A DNA stretch of 64,000 nt from Leclercia adecarboxylata (GCF_023639785.1 NZ_CP098325.1:3596001-3660000); one strand, 5' to 3'. Counted from the stretch's first letter, positions 8,679 to 17,690 are shown. Notes: a model not told the origin generated them from the sequence alone. Numbers and translations are program-made.

Positions 8679-8883
8679 TTTTATTAAAATATGATTTAGC
8701 TAAGCAGAATCAGATATTCTCGAGATAAACTTATTCACTCAATGAATTTAAGATAAAGAATTAATTGCGTGAATATAAAAATAAGCGCCTTCACACTCAA
8801 TTTAAATAACAAAATGACGAATAGATTATTTAATCGGCAGCTTCGTGCGCCGGGTGCGGCTACACCGCATCCGGCCAGGGAAA
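8679..8883. other. Intergenic region with a REP unit
   Basis: About 200 bases, AT-rich at 8679-8840. A single REP-like palindrome follows at about 8847-8878 (CGCCGGGTGCGGCTACACCG with a CATCCGGCCAGG arm). The AT-rich part is presumably the promoter region of the minus-strand T6SS effector unit. No gene is visible. Confidence 0.5.
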
Positions 8884-9276
8884 TCAACGAAACATCAACG
8901 GCAGGGTTTCACTCAACTGCTGCGGTCGGGATGCCCCTGCCTTTGAGGGATGGTCGATAAAATCAGGGTGATGAACAATATGATTTGTCGCCAGGTTAAG
9001 GGCGCAGTTCATTTCATACAGCATCCTTTCCTGTTCCGGGCCACTGCGCCCCGCCAGGTTTTGCGCGTAGCCTTTCACCTGCAGCAAATTTTCCGTCATG
9101 CGCAGATTCGCCAGCTTGTACTCCTCTGCCTGCTGGCCGGCAGACTTCAGCTGTCCCCGGCTCTCTTCCAGCGCCGTTTCAAGCTTATCAACCTCGTTGG
9201 TGAGTCGGGTAACCATTATGAAGAGGATGGCGACGCCTGCCAGGACCGGAACGATTAACCACCATGACACAAACAT
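8884..9276 (-). CDS. Membrane-anchored coiled-coil protein of unknown function
   Basis: This 130-residue protein starts at ATG 9276 with an AGGGTG ribosome-binding segment just upstream. Residues 4-25 form one transmembrane helix (WWLIVPVLAGVAILFIMV). Residues 27-75 are a heptad-like coiled coil rich in Glu, Leu, Gln and Lys. The C-terminal part is polar and contains ATNHIVHHPDFIDHP. It stands alone between the REP unit and a LysR gene. I do not recognise a family, although the layout recalls inner membrane scaffold proteins. Confidence 0.7.
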   Translation of the reverse strand: MFVSWWLIVPVLAGVAILFIMVTRLTNEVDKLETALEESRGQLKSAGQQAEEYKLANLRMTENLLQVKGYAQNLAGRSGPEQERMLYEMNCALNLATNHIVHHPDFIDHPSKAGASRPQQLSETLPLMFR

Positions 9277-9372
9277 GTGAATCACCCTGAAAGATAATTA
9301 GCGTAGTTACAGTCTTAATAGCAGGGTGAGTTAGAGCAATAAGAGGAATTCATTAGAAAGGCCCGCGCGCCT

Positions 9373-10317
9373 TTACTTATTCACTTCAGATTGCCAGTAC
9401 AGCGGCGTGCCGAAAAATTTCACGTAGTAATCAATAACCGCCCTGACGTTCAACGGCGGGTGCCGCGCATTGGGGTAGATCGCCGAGATGTTCTGCGGTT
9501 CCGTGTTGATAGCGGCCTCCCAGCCTGGCAGCAGTTTTACCAGCTCCCCGCTCCTGCACCGGTCGCCGATGAGCCAGTCCGGGAACAGCACTATCCCCAT
9601 CCCGCCCAGCGCCGAGGTCAGCAGGGTTTCCGCATTATTGGATGACAGCTGCGGCGACACGGGATAGTGAACCCACTCCCCGCCCGGCTCGCGCAGCAGC
9701 CAGCGGTTTGGGCCGGACGAACCGCGATAGACCAGGCATTTATGACGGTTAATGTCGTCCGGCACCTCAGGCGCCCCGTATTTGCGCAGGTAAGCAGGCG
9801 CGGCGGCCAGGTGATAAAACTGCGGCCCGAAAACCCGGGCGTGGAAAGAGGAGTCGGTCAGCATACCGATGCGAAAGATCAGGTCGGCGGCATCCCGGTG
9901 GGGATCGATATAGTCGTCCGTCAGCGTCAGCTCAATGCTGAGCCGGGGGTAGCGCTCCGCCAGGCCCGCCAGCCCGGGGGCGATATGCCGCTGGCCGAAA
10001 AAGACCGGGGCATTGATGCGCAGCACACCGGACGGCGCCTGCTTGCGCTCGTCCAGCTCCCGCCGCGCCTCCTCAAGATTACCGAGCATCAGGCGGGCAT
10101 AGCGGATAAAGAGATGCCCGCTTTCGGTGGGGATGATCGCCCGCGTGTTGCGGTAGAAAAGCTGCTGGCCAAGGGCATCCTCAAGCTGATGGATAACCCG
10201 CGACACCTGGGACGCGGCAATCCCTTCCCGGCGCGCCACCACTGAAAAATTGAGGGACTCATAGACATCTTTAAAGATAAGCAGCCAGCGCATGCTGATG
10301 TTGGCGGTATCGCGCAT
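9373..10317 (-). CDS. LysR-family transcriptional regulator (CrgA-like)
   Basis: This 314-residue protein has an N-terminal winged helix-turn-helix (residues about 10-68, with VARREGIAASQVSRVIHQLE) and a periplasmic-binding-protein-like effector domain at about 95-300. It is transcribed away from the two small transporter genes at 10416 and 10855, the classical LysR arrangement, so it probably controls them. GGA lies about 10 bases before the ATG. The DNA between the genes holds the dyad reported at 10330-10348. The inducer is unknown. Confidence 0.9.
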   Translation of the reverse strand: MRDTANISMRWLLIFKDVYESLNFSVVARREGIAASQVSRVIHQLEDALGQQLFYRNTRAIIPTESGHLFIRYARLMLGNLEEARRELDERKQAPSGVLRINAPVFFGQRHIAPGLAGLAERYPRLSIELTLTDDYIDPHRDAADLIFRIGMLTDSSFHARVFGPQFYHLAAAPAYLRKYGAPEVPDDINRHKCLVYRGSSGPNRWLLREPGGEWVHYPVSPQLSSNNAETLLTSALGGMGIVLFPDWLIGDRCRSGELVKLLPGWEAAINTEPQNISAIYPNARHPPLNVRAVIDYYVKFFGTPLYWQSEVNK

Positions 10318-10329
10318 TGATGCATTTCC

Positions 10330-10348
10330 TGCACAAGTGTTTAGTGCA
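10330..10348. promoter_or_regulatory. Candidate LysR operator dyad
   Basis: TGCAC - 9 bases - GTGCA forms a perfect interrupted palindrome 13 bases upstream of the LysR start. It lies in the 98-base space shared with the divergent YdcZ-like genes. The position and symmetry suit autoregulation by a LysR-type protein. Inference only. Confidence 0.5.
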
Positions 10349-10415
10349 TTATGGCATTTTTCTCACGGATGTTCAGGGGTACGCTTCTCCGCCTGGATAA
10401 AAGAGATGAGTCACT

Positions 10416-10850
10416 ATGCAACATTTATTGATTTTACTGGTTATTGCCGGCGGGATGGGCCTCTCCGTCGAGGCTGGCTTATTGGGGCCACTGGGCAGTG
10501 AAGTGGGCGATCTGTGGGCAACGTTCAGCATATTCGGCGTCGGGGCCGCCCTGACGTTTCTGCTGATGCTGTTTTTCAGCCCCCGCAACAGCCCGTCGTT
10601 TTTCTCCCAGCCTGCATGGCAGCTGCTGGGCGGCGTCCTCGGCCCGGTCTACGTGGTGATCCTCACCGTGGTGACACCGGCGATTGGCATCGCCATGACG
10701 ATGATTGGCATCCTCGCAGGCCAGGTGTTTAAGAGCCTGATCATCGATCACTATGGCCTGCTGGGCACGCCACACCGAAAAATTGACGCCAGACGTATCA
10801 TCGCGCTGATATTTATCATTGCCGCGCTGGTTCTGGTTGCACAGGGGTAA
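10416..10850 (+). CDS. YdcZ-type DMT transporter, first of a pair
   Basis: This 144-residue protein has five hydrophobic segments and belongs to the small DUF606/YdcZ branch of the drug/metabolite transporter superfamily. It begins MQHLLILLVIAGGMGLSVEA, with the small-residue-rich first helix of that family. It is followed after 4 bases by a second, divergent copy. Half-size DMT proteins are often encoded in pairs and work as heterodimers, which I infer here. Expression is probably set by the divergent LysR gene. Confidence 0.82.
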   Translation: MQHLLILLVIAGGMGLSVEAGLLGPLGSEVGDLWATFSIFGVGAALTFLLMLFFSPRNSPSFFSQPAWQLLGGVLGPVYVVILTVVTPAIGIAMTMIGILAGQVFKSLIIDHYGLLGTPHRKIDARRIIALIFIIAALVLVAQG

Positions 10851-10854
10851 CAGT

Positions 10855-11334
10855 ATGACATTTATCATGATTATTCTGGCAGTCATCGGCGGTGCCACGC
10901 TGAGCATTCAGGCTGCCATTAACGGCCAGCTGGGCAGCAAGGTGGGCGTGTTCAAAAGCGCATTCCTGACCTTTTCCGTCGGTGCGCTCATCACCGCCCT
11001 GCTGATTGTCTTCTTTGAACCTCAACATGCCGTCACGCTGATGGACGTGCCGAAATGGCAGCTCCTTGGCGCCCTGCTTGGCGTGCCCTATATCGTGATT
11101 ATGGTGCTGGCCGTGCAGCGGATCGGCACTGCGGTCGCCACGGTGGCGGTGATTTTCGGCCAGCTGACCATGAGCATGCTGATCGACAATTTTGGCTGGC
11201 TGGGCAATGCGTCTATCCCCTTCTCGATGAGCCGCCTGGGGGCCGTGGTCTGTCTGGGGATTGCGCTGTGGTTTATCTACTCCAGCAGCACAGACAAAGC
11301 TCAAGAGAAGAGGCCAGCGAAAACGCGGAGTTAA
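10855..11334 (+). CDS. YdcZ-type DMT transporter, second of a pair
   Basis: This 159-residue paralogue of the preceding protein starts at ATG 10855. The frame can be extended upstream into the first gene, but those residues do not belong to the family. The motif GGATLSIQAAINGQLG in the first helix is characteristic of YdcZ-like proteins. Five hydrophobic helices are followed by a basic tail (KAQEKRPAKTRS). The substrate cannot be told from sequence. Confidence 0.85.
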   Translation: MTFIMIILAVIGGATLSIQAAINGQLGSKVGVFKSAFLTFSVGALITALLIVFFEPQHAVTLMDVPKWQLLGALLGVPYIVIMVLAVQRIGTAVATVAVIFGQLTMSMLIDNFGWLGNASIPFSMSRLGAVVCLGIALWFIYSSSTDKAQEKRPAKTRS

Positions 11335-11423
11335 GCTGATGGCGATGAGGGGAGATACAGGCAGGTGTTTTTGCCCCTGAGGTCATTTATAGTACTTCCC
11401 CTCATCCCGAAACCATTAACCCA

Positions 11424-12659
11424 ATGAAAACCGATAATAAACGCGTTCGTGCTTTTCACTTTTCCGCCTTTCGCCATCTTTTTGCGGCGCGTTTTCTCAC
11501 CGTACTCGGCAACGGTATTGCCCCCATCGCGCTGGCGTTCGCAGTGCTGGATATTGGCGGCTCAGCTTCCGATCTGGGGATCGTCGTGGCGGCCCGCTCT
11601 CTCTTTAATGTCCTGTTCCTGCTGCTGGGCGGCGTCTTAGCGGACCGCTATTCCCGCAGCCGGGTGCTGGTTTCATCTTCGTTGGTGGCTGCCCTCTCGC
11701 AGGCTATTGTGGCCTGGTCGGTACTGGACGGTTCCGCCTCGGTGCTCAGCCTGGCCCTGCTTGGCGCGGTGAACGGCGCCGCCGCCGGTATCACCCTACC
11801 GGCCTCCTCTGCCCTGGTGCCCCAGACGGTGCCCGGCAAGAGCCTGCGGGAAGCCAACGCCTTTATTCAGCTCGGTGTTTACAGCGGGACGGTGATCGGC
11901 GCGTCGCTGGGCGGGGTGCTGATCGGCTCCGTCGGGCCGGGCTGGGGGCTCGCCATTGATGCGCTGGGGTTCGCCGCCGCAGCACCGCTCTACCTGCTGA
12001 TTCGCGTCACCGCCGTCGAGGCTGACGCCCCTCAAAGCAACATGCTCCAGGATCTCAAAGAGGGATGGAAAGAGTTCATCAGCCGGGCGTGGGTGTGGTC
12101 GATCGTCGTGCAGTTCACCATTATTAACGCCGCCTTTAGCGGGGTGATGATGGTGCTCGGGCCGGTGATTGCGGATACCTCTTTTGGCCGCGCGCACTGG
12201 GGGATCATTGTTGCGGCGCAGAGCATTGGCCTGATGGTCGGATCGTCGCTTGCCCTGCGCTGGCGTCCGCGCCGGGATCTCTTCATCGGCGTGATGCTGG
12301 TGTCATTCTGCGCCCTGCCCATCTTCATGCTGAGCCAGCTCCCATCCACGCCCTGGCTGATTGCCGCATTCTTTATCGCCGGGGTAACCTTTGGCCTCTT
12401 TGGCGTCGCCTGGGCCCACTCCCTGCAAACGCACATTCCGCAGGATAAGCTGGCACGCGTGTATGCCTACGATGCGGTGGGTTCCTTTGTGGCGATCCCC
12501 TTCGGAGAGCTGATCGCCGGGCCGCTGGCGCACCAGTACGGCACCAGCAAGGTGCTGCTGGTTGCGGCCTGTGCGGTGGTTCTTGCCACCCTGGCCGCCA
12601 GCCTGGTGCCTGCCATCAGACGGCTTGATAACACGTCACAGATTAAATCGCATACGTAA
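11424..12659 (+). CDS. MFS transporter (EntS/MFS_3-like exporter)
   Basis: This 411-residue protein has twelve predicted membrane helices. GGVLADRYSRSRVL after helix 2 is the A-motif variant of the MFS_3/enterobactin-exporter-like group. The N-terminus is short and basic (MKTDNKRVRAF). It follows the DMT pair by 89 bases without a clear terminator and could be co-transcribed. Efflux of a small molecule is likely, but no partner gene reveals the substrate. Confidence 0.85.
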   Translation: MKTDNKRVRAFHFSAFRHLFAARFLTVLGNGIAPIALAFAVLDIGGSASDLGIVVAARSLFNVLFLLLGGVLADRYSRSRVLVSSSLVAALSQAIVAWSVLDGSASVLSLALLGAVNGAAAGITLPASSALVPQTVPGKSLREANAFIQLGVYSGTVIGASLGGVLIGSVGPGWGLAIDALGFAAAAPLYLLIRVTAVEADAPQSNMLQDLKEGWKEFISRAWVWSIVVQFTIINAAFSGVMMVLGPVIADTSFGRAHWGIIVAAQSIGLMVGSSLALRWRPRRDLFIGVMLVSFCALPIFMLSQLPSTPWLIAAFFIAGVTFGLFGVAWAHSLQTHIPQDKLARVYAYDAVGSFVAIPFGELIAGPLAHQYGTSKVLLVAACAVVLATLAASLVPAIRRLDNTSQIKSHT

Positions 12660-12702
12660 TGGGTTATCATCCGCTTCCCCCTTTGTTTTTGCGGTCAGCC
12701 TG

Positions 12703-13389
12703 ATGTCAGTCATTATCGATAATTTTATTGCCCCGCCCTGCCATGAAGCGATAGAGACGCTCTGGCAGGACGAGCACCTGGTGCTGATCAATAAGCCCAG
12801 CGGGCTGCTCAGCCTGTCGGGCAAAAACCCGCAAAATCTCGATTCCGTGCATCACCGGCTGGTGCAGCGCTTCCCCGGCTGTACCCTGGTGCATCGCCTC
12901 GATTTTGGCACTTCCGGCGTGATGGTGATTGCCCGCAACAAGGCGATCAATGCCGCCCTCTGCCAGCAGTTCAGCCAGCGCAGCGTGACGAAAATCTACA
13001 CTGCCCTGCTCTGCGGGCATCTGTCTGAAGATGAGGGGTTGATAGACGCGCCGATTGCCAAAGATCCGGCGCTGTTCCCGCGGATGTCGGTTTGCCCCCT
13101 TCACGGCAAGCCCGCCCGCTCCCGTTATCGGGTGACTGAACGCTTTTATCATCAGGGAGGCGTGCCGGTAACGCGGGTGGAACTGACGCCTGAGACCGGG
13201 CGCACCCACCAGCTGCGTATTCACTGCCAGCAGCTGGGCCACCCGATTTTAGGCTGCGACCTGTACGGCGGCTTGCTGATGCCCGGCACAGAGCACACGC
13301 CGCGCCTGATGCTGCACGCCAGCGAGCTGCGGTTTGCGCATCCGGTGAGCGGGGAGCCGGTTTGCATCCACAATGCGAGTCCGTTCTGA
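12703..13389 (+). CDS. RluA-family pseudouridine synthase
   Basis: This 228-residue protein isomerises uridine to pseudouridine in RNA. The catalytic motif HRLDFGTSG holds the conserved Asp, and GRTHQLRIHC is the second family motif. There is no N-terminal S4 domain, so it is the short RluA/TruC type. ATG 12703 was preferred over upstream in-frame starts inside the MFS gene because family similarity begins there. Whether the target is rRNA or tRNA cannot be decided. Its 3' end overlaps an antisense gene remnant. Confidence 0.88.
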   Translation: MSVIIDNFIAPPCHEAIETLWQDEHLVLINKPSGLLSLSGKNPQNLDSVHHRLVQRFPGCTLVHRLDFGTSGVMVIARNKAINAALCQQFSQRSVTKIYTALLCGHLSEDEGLIDAPIAKDPALFPRMSVCPLHGKPARSRYRVTERFYHQGGVPVTRVELTPETGRTHQLRIHCQQLGHPILGCDLYGGLLMPGTEHTPRLMLHASELRFAHPVSGEPVCIHNASPF

Positions 13390-13601
13390 TATCCGTCATG
13401 ATCGACGAAGGTGCATCCGTTTACGTCCCAGTACGGGTTAAACGACGCTGACTGGGTGAACCCGGCGTCACGCATTCTTCCGCAGGCCTGTTCCCATTCC
13501 GCTTTATCGGGATAATACAGAATCATCGGATCGTCTTCCCTGTTTACCCCGTTTGAAGTAGCCCTTTCTGTGAGTAACTGTAATCCATACATAATATACA
13601 C
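13380..13601 (-). pseudogene. Remnant of a VOC/glyoxalase-like protein
   Basis: The minus strand encodes LYYPDKAEWEQACGRM, then FTQSASFNPYWDVNG and DHDGY. This is the C-terminal half of a VOC-family (YycE-like) domain, with its terminal beta-strand disrupted after DHDGY. The N-terminal half is absent and the frame then runs antisense through the pseudouridine synthase gene. It is best read as a gene remnant. Confidence 0.5.
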
Positions 13602-14013
13602 AGCCGCTTCGCATGATTATTTTTCACCCAAATAAATACGCGCAAATAATATATAAAACCAATTGAGATTAATCCCACGTACATTAAGTTTATCTGCACT
13701 ATAGGCTCTCAGCCAAAATGTAAATTTTCGTAAAGAGCCCCGCCACGCCTGGACTCGCCCGTTTCAGCGAAACATAAAAACAGCGAAAAAGCAGAACTGC
13801 CGGAAGGTCGTTTGTTTACATAATCTTGTCGCCGAATATCTGTGAAACAAGCGAAGCGTTATTTTTACCCAGGGTTAAAAGTGACAAGATATTTATTTCA
13901 GAAAGTCAGTTTGACTCCTCGCAAACAGGGTCTAAATTTAATCCTGAACGACAACGGATACGAATAAAAACGTATCTCAACTGACATAAACAATGTACAC
14001 GAGGAAACATAAT
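13602..14013. other. AT-rich intergenic region upstream of yciG
   Basis: About 410 bases without a credible gene. The right part carries the yciG leader and an ACGAGGAAAC ribosome-binding segment at 13999-14008. The yciGFE-katN operon of Salmonella and E. coli is RpoS-dependent, so a stationary-phase promoter is expected here. I could not place its -10 element with certainty. Confidence 0.4.
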
Positions 14014-14199
14014 ATGGCAGATCAACGTGGTGGTTCAGGTAATTTCTCTCAGGATCGTGAAAAGGCTTCTGAAGCAGGGAAAAAAGGTGGACAGCAGAGC
14101 GGCGGTAATTTCAAAAACGATCCGCAGCGTGCATCCGAAGCAGGTAAAAAGGGTGGTCAGCATAGCCATGGCGGCGGACGCAAGTCTGACAATTCTTAA
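14014..14199 (+). CDS. yciG: General stress protein YciG (KGG-repeat)
   Basis: This 61-residue, very polar protein contains two copies of the con-10/KGG motif (EKASEAGKKGGQQS and QRASEAGKKGGQHS). Length and sequence match YciG of E. coli. ATG 14014 is used because GAGGAAAC precedes it at a good distance; an in-frame ATG at 13993 lacks such a site. It is the first gene of the yciG-yciF-yciE-katN stress operon. YciG has been linked to swarming motility and stress in enterobacteria. Confidence 0.93.
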   Translation: MADQRGGSGNFSQDREKASEAGKKGGQQSGGNFKNDPQRASEAGKKGGQHSHGGGRKSDNS

Positions 14200-14242
14200 T
14201 TCATCTCAATATTAAAGCCTGTTCTTCACTTTAACCGAAAAT

Positions 14243-14264
14243 CTGCGAGTCCGCGGGCTCGCAG
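14243..14264. other. Hairpin between yciG and yciF
   Basis: CTGCGAG and CTCGCAG form a perfect 7-bp stem around an 8-base loop with CCGCGG at its centre. No T-run follows, so it is more likely an mRNA processing or stability element that sets different levels of yciG and the downstream genes than a full terminator. Confidence 0.5.
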
Positions 14265-14290
14265 AATTTCGACGTCACTGGAGATAATAT

Positions 14291-14785
14291 ATGAATATGA
14301 AAAGTGTTGAGGATGTATTTATTCATTTACTATCCGATACCTATAGTGCAGAAAAACAGCTTACCCGCGCGCTGGCTAAATTGTCCCGCGAAGCCTCCAG
14401 CCCTGAATTAAGCGCTGCGTTTAAAGCGCACCTGGAAGAGACGCACGGCCAGATTGAACGTATCGATCAGGTTGTAGAGAAAACGCCCAATATCAAACTG
14501 AAAAGAATGAAGTGTGTGGCGATGGAAGGCTTAATCGAAGAAGCCAATGAAGTCATTGAAAGCACAGAAAAAAATGAAGTTCGCGATGCGGCCCTGATCG
14601 CCGCGGCGCAAAAGGTCGAGCACTATGAGATTGCCAGCTACGGCACCCTCGCCACCCTGGCGGAGCAATTAGGCTATACCCAAGCAGTAAAATTATTAGC
14701 CGAGACGCTGGAAGAAGAGAAATCCACCGATTTTAAACTCACCGATCTGGCCGTCGGTAATATTAACCAGAAAGCAGAAAAGTAA
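14291..14785 (+). CDS. yciF: Ferritin-like stress protein YciF (DUF892)
   Basis: This 164-residue all-helical protein nearly matches E. coli YciF through HLLSDTYSAEKQLTRALAKL and VEHYEIASYGTLATLAEQLG. DUF892 proteins form ferritin-like four-helix bundles with a di-metal site built from Glu and His; E20, E49, E111 and H114 are candidates. The role is presumably oxidative or stationary-phase stress protection. It is followed by its paralogue yciE after 31 bases. Confidence 0.93.
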   Translation: MNMKSVEDVFIHLLSDTYSAEKQLTRALAKLSREASSPELSAAFKAHLEETHGQIERIDQVVEKTPNIKLKRMKCVAMEGLIEEANEVIESTEKNEVRDAALIAAAQKVEHYEIASYGTLATLAEQLGYTQAVKLLAETLEEEKSTDFKLTDLAVGNINQKAEK

Positions 14786-14816
14786 GCCTGTATTAACCGA
14801 ACCCGAGGAAGAAAAT

Positions 14817-15323
14817 ATGAATCACGTAGAACACTACCACGACTGGCTACGCGATGCTCACGCCATGGAAAAGCAAGCTGAATCTATGCTCGAATCAATG
14901 GCGAGCCGCATCGATAATTATCCTGATGTCCGTGCCCGCATCGAGCAGCATATTTCTGAAACCAAACACCAGATTACCCTGCTGGAAGAGATTCTTGATC
15001 GTAACGATATTTCCCGCTCGGTTATTAAAGACTCCATGAGCAAAATGATGGCGTTCGGTCAGTCTATGGGCGGCATGATGACGTCAGATGAAATTGTGAA
15101 GGGCTCTATTAGCGGCTACGTTTTCGAGCAGTTCGAAATTGCCTGCTATACCTCCCTGCTGGCCGCGGCGAAAAAAGCCGGGGACGTGGCGTCGATACCT
15201 GCGATTGAATCCATTCTCGCGGAAGAGCAGCGCATGGCCGACTGGCTGATCCAGCATATCCCTGACACCACTGAGCAGTTCCTGCTGCGTTCAGATGCAG
15301 ACGGCGTGGAAGCGAAAAAATAA
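14817..15323 (+). CDS. yciE: Ferritin-like stress protein YciE (DUF892)
   Basis: This 168-residue paralogue of YciF has the same ferritin-like bundle (HYHDWLRDAHAMEKQAESML at the N-terminus, FEQFEIACYTSLLAAAKKAG in helix 3). AGGAAG precedes the ATG. YciE and YciF probably form related or mixed particles. It is third in the operon, with katN 15 bases downstream. Confidence 0.92.
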   Translation: MNHVEHYHDWLRDAHAMEKQAESMLESMASRIDNYPDVRARIEQHISETKHQITLLEEILDRNDISRSVIKDSMSKMMAFGQSMGGMMTSDEIVKGSISGYVFEQFEIACYTSLLAAAKKAGDVASIPAIESILAEEQRMADWLIQHIPDTTEQFLLRSDADGVEAKK

Positions 15324-15338
15324 CTCAGGAGTGAGCCT

Positions 15339-16211
15339 ATGTTTCGACATGTAAAGCAGCTGCAGTACACCGTCCGCGTCGCCGAGCCTAATCCCGGCCT
15401 GGCGAACCTTTTGCTTGAACAGTTTGGCGGTCCTCAGGGCGAGCTGGCTGCAGCCTGCCGCTACTTCACGCAGGGGCTGGGCGATGACGATCCGGGCCGC
15501 AGAGAGATGCTGATGGATATCGCTACCGAAGAGCTCAGCCACCTTGAGATCATCGGTACGCTGGTCGGCATGCTGAATAAAGGCGCCAAAGGTGAGCTGG
15601 CCGAGGGAACGGAAAGCGAAGCGGAACTCTACCGCTCGCTGACGGCCAACGGTAACGACAGCCACATTACCTCTCTGCTGTACGGGGGCGGGCCTTCGCT
15701 GACCAACTCCGCTGGCGTGCCCTGGACCGCCGCTTACGTCGACACCATTGGGGAAGCCACCGCCGATCTACGCTCGAATATTGCGGCGGAAGCGCGCGCC
15801 AAAATCATCTATGAACGCCTGATCAACGTCACTGACGATGTCGGGGTAAAAGATGCCCTTGCGTTCCTGATGACCCGTGAGGCCGCGCACCAGCTCTCGT
15901 TTGAGAAAGCATTGCAGTCGATTCGCAATAATTTCCCGCCGGGGAAACTGCCGCCAATCGAACAATATGCAACCACCTACTACAATATGTCTGCAGGTGA
16001 CGATCTTCGCGGTAGCTGGAACAGCGATGAAAACTTTGAGTACGTTGCCGATCCGCAACCCGCCGTTGACGGTGGAGACGGTAACGCTCAGGTTAAGCTT
16101 TCGAAAGAGCAGACCGCTCTGCTCAAAGCGATGGCGAAACGCACCGAGTCGGATCCTAAAGCCGATCCACTCACTGGCGCTGAGCTGGGTGCCGGAAAGA
16201 AAAAACCGTAA
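15339..16211 (+). CDS. katN: Manganese (non-haem) catalase KatN
   Basis: This 290-residue protein dismutates hydrogen peroxide at a dinuclear manganese site. Expected metal-ligand segments are present: GELAAACRYFTQ with Glu in helix 1, ATEELSHLEII, IAAEARAKIIYERL and TREAAHQLSFEKAL. AGGAGTGAGCCT lies just before the ATG. Position after yciE and full length match KatN of the Salmonella yciGFE-katN operon. E. coli K-12 lacks katN, so this window has the longer version. Confidence 0.93.
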   Translation: MFRHVKQLQYTVRVAEPNPGLANLLLEQFGGPQGELAAACRYFTQGLGDDDPGRREMLMDIATEELSHLEIIGTLVGMLNKGAKGELAEGTESEAELYRSLTANGNDSHITSLLYGGGPSLTNSAGVPWTAAYVDTIGEATADLRSNIAAEARAKIIYERLINVTDDVGVKDALAFLMTREAAHQLSFEKALQSIRNNFPPGKLPPIEQYATTYYNMSAGDDLRGSWNSDENFEYVADPQPAVDGGDGNAQVKLSKEQTALLKAMAKRTESDPKADPLTGAELGAGKKKP

Positions 16212-16239
16212 CCCTGCGCCGAAGAAAATGCTGTATCAC

Positions 16240-16264
16240 AATGCCCCGTTTCGTGCGGGGCATT
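16240..16264 (+). terminator. Terminator-like hairpin after katN
   Basis: AATGCCCCG and CGGGGCATT form a perfect 9-bp stem with a 7-base loop, 28 bases after the katN stop. Only a short T tract follows (ATTTCG). It separates the stress operon from the oxidase genes. Confidence 0.7.
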
Positions 16265-16286
16265 TCGCTGACAGGGGTAGAGTACG

Positions 16287-17690
16287 ATGTTCGAACTCGA
16301 TGCGTTCCATCTCGCCAGGCTTCAGTTTGCCTTTACTGTCTCATTTCATATTATCTTTCCGGCGTTAACCATCGGTCTTGCCAGTTATCTGGTGGTGCTG
16401 GAGGGGATGTGGCTGAGGACGAAAAACGACGTCTGGCGCTCGCTGTATCACTTCTGGTTAAAAATCTTTGCCGTTAACTTCGGGATGGGCGTGGTCTCCG
16501 GGCTGGTAATGGCCTACCAGTTCGGTACCAACTGGAGCGGCTTCTCCCAGTTTGCCGGGAGCATTACCGGCCCGCTGCTCACCTATGAAGTGCTGACCGC
16601 TTTCTTCCTCGAAGCGGGTTTCCTTGGCGTGATGCTCTTTGGCTGGAATAAGGTCGGGCCCGGCCTGCACTTTTTTGCCACCTGCATGGTGGCGCTCGGC
16701 ACCCTGATGTCCACCTTCTGGATCCTCGCCTCTAACAGCTGGATGCATACGCCGCAGGGCTTCAGCATTGAGAACGGTCAGGTGATCCCCGAGGACTGGT
16801 TCGCCATCATCTTTAATCCCTCCTTCCCCTATCGCCTGATCCACATGTCCATCGCCGCCTTCCTGAGCAGCGCCCTGTTTGTGGGTGCCTCCGGGGCATG
16901 GCATCTGCTGCGGGGTAACGACACCCCGGCGGTGCGCAAGATGTTCTCGATGGCGCTGTGGATGGCCCTGCTGGTCGCGCCCATTCAGGCCTTTGTCGGG
17001 GATATGCATGGCCTGAACACCCTCGAACACCAGCCGGCAAAAATTGCCGCTATCGAAGGCCACTGGGAAAATCCGCCCGGCGAGGCCACGCCGCTGCTGC
17101 TGTTTGGCGTGCCGGATATGGAGGAGGAGCGTACCAAATACGGGCTGGAGATCCCGGCGCTTGGCAGCCTGATCCTCACCCACAGTCTGGATAAGCAGGT
17201 TCCGGCGCTGAAGGATTTCCCGAAAGACGAGCGGCCCAACTCGCTGATTGTCTTCTGGTCGTTCCGCGTGATGGTGGGGCTGGGAATGCTGATGATCCTG
17301 ATGGGGGTCACCAGCCTGTGGCTGCGCCGCCGTCGCCGGCTTTACCACTCCCGCCCGTTCCACTGGTTCGCCCTCAGCATGGGGCCCGCTGGCGTGGTGG
17401 CGATCCTGGCGGGCTGGATCACGACCGAAGTGGGCCGCCAGCCGTGGGTGGTGTATGGCTATCTGCGCACCATTGACGCGGTGTCCCTGCACAGCACGTT
17501 ACAAATGAGCATCAGCCTGCTGGCGTTTATCGTTGTCTACTGCTCGGTGTTCGGCGTGGGGCTCGTCTATCTGGTGCGGTTGATTAAAAAGGGGCCGCAG
17601 CCTGTCGACAACCTTTCAGTGAAGACCGACGGCAGACCTGCACGTCCGCTCTCGGCGGCAGAGCCGGTACCGGAAGAGGAGAAACTGTAA
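16287..17690 (+). CDS. cioA: Cytochrome bd-type quinol oxidase subunit I, CIO type
   Basis: This 467-residue inner membrane protein oxidises ubiquinol and reduces oxygen. Haem ligands align with E. coli CydA: His21 (SFHIIFPALT) and His186 (RLIHMSI). The proton-path glutamates E101 and E109 are present, as are the GWNKVGP and GRQPW segments. The Q-loop is short, giving a total length below that of CydA (about 520), as in cyanide-insensitive CioA. cioB overlaps by one base (TAATG). No cydX-like small gene was found downstream. Confidence 0.88.
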   Translation: MFELDAFHLARLQFAFTVSFHIIFPALTIGLASYLVVLEGMWLRTKNDVWRSLYHFWLKIFAVNFGMGVVSGLVMAYQFGTNWSGFSQFAGSITGPLLTYEVLTAFFLEAGFLGVMLFGWNKVGPGLHFFATCMVALGTLMSTFWILASNSWMHTPQGFSIENGQVIPEDWFAIIFNPSFPYRLIHMSIAAFLSSALFVGASGAWHLLRGNDTPAVRKMFSMALWMALLVAPIQAFVGDMHGLNTLEHQPAKIAAIEGHWENPPGEATPLLLFGVPDMEEERTKYGLEIPALGSLILTHSLDKQVPALKDFPKDERPNSLIVFWSFRVMVGLGMLMILMGVTSLWLRRRRRLYHSRPFHWFALSMGPAGVVAILAGWITTEVGRQPWVVYGYLRTIDAVSLHSTLQMSISLLAFIVVYCSVFGVGLVYLVRLIKKGPQPVDNLSVKTDGRPARPLSAAEPVPEEEKL

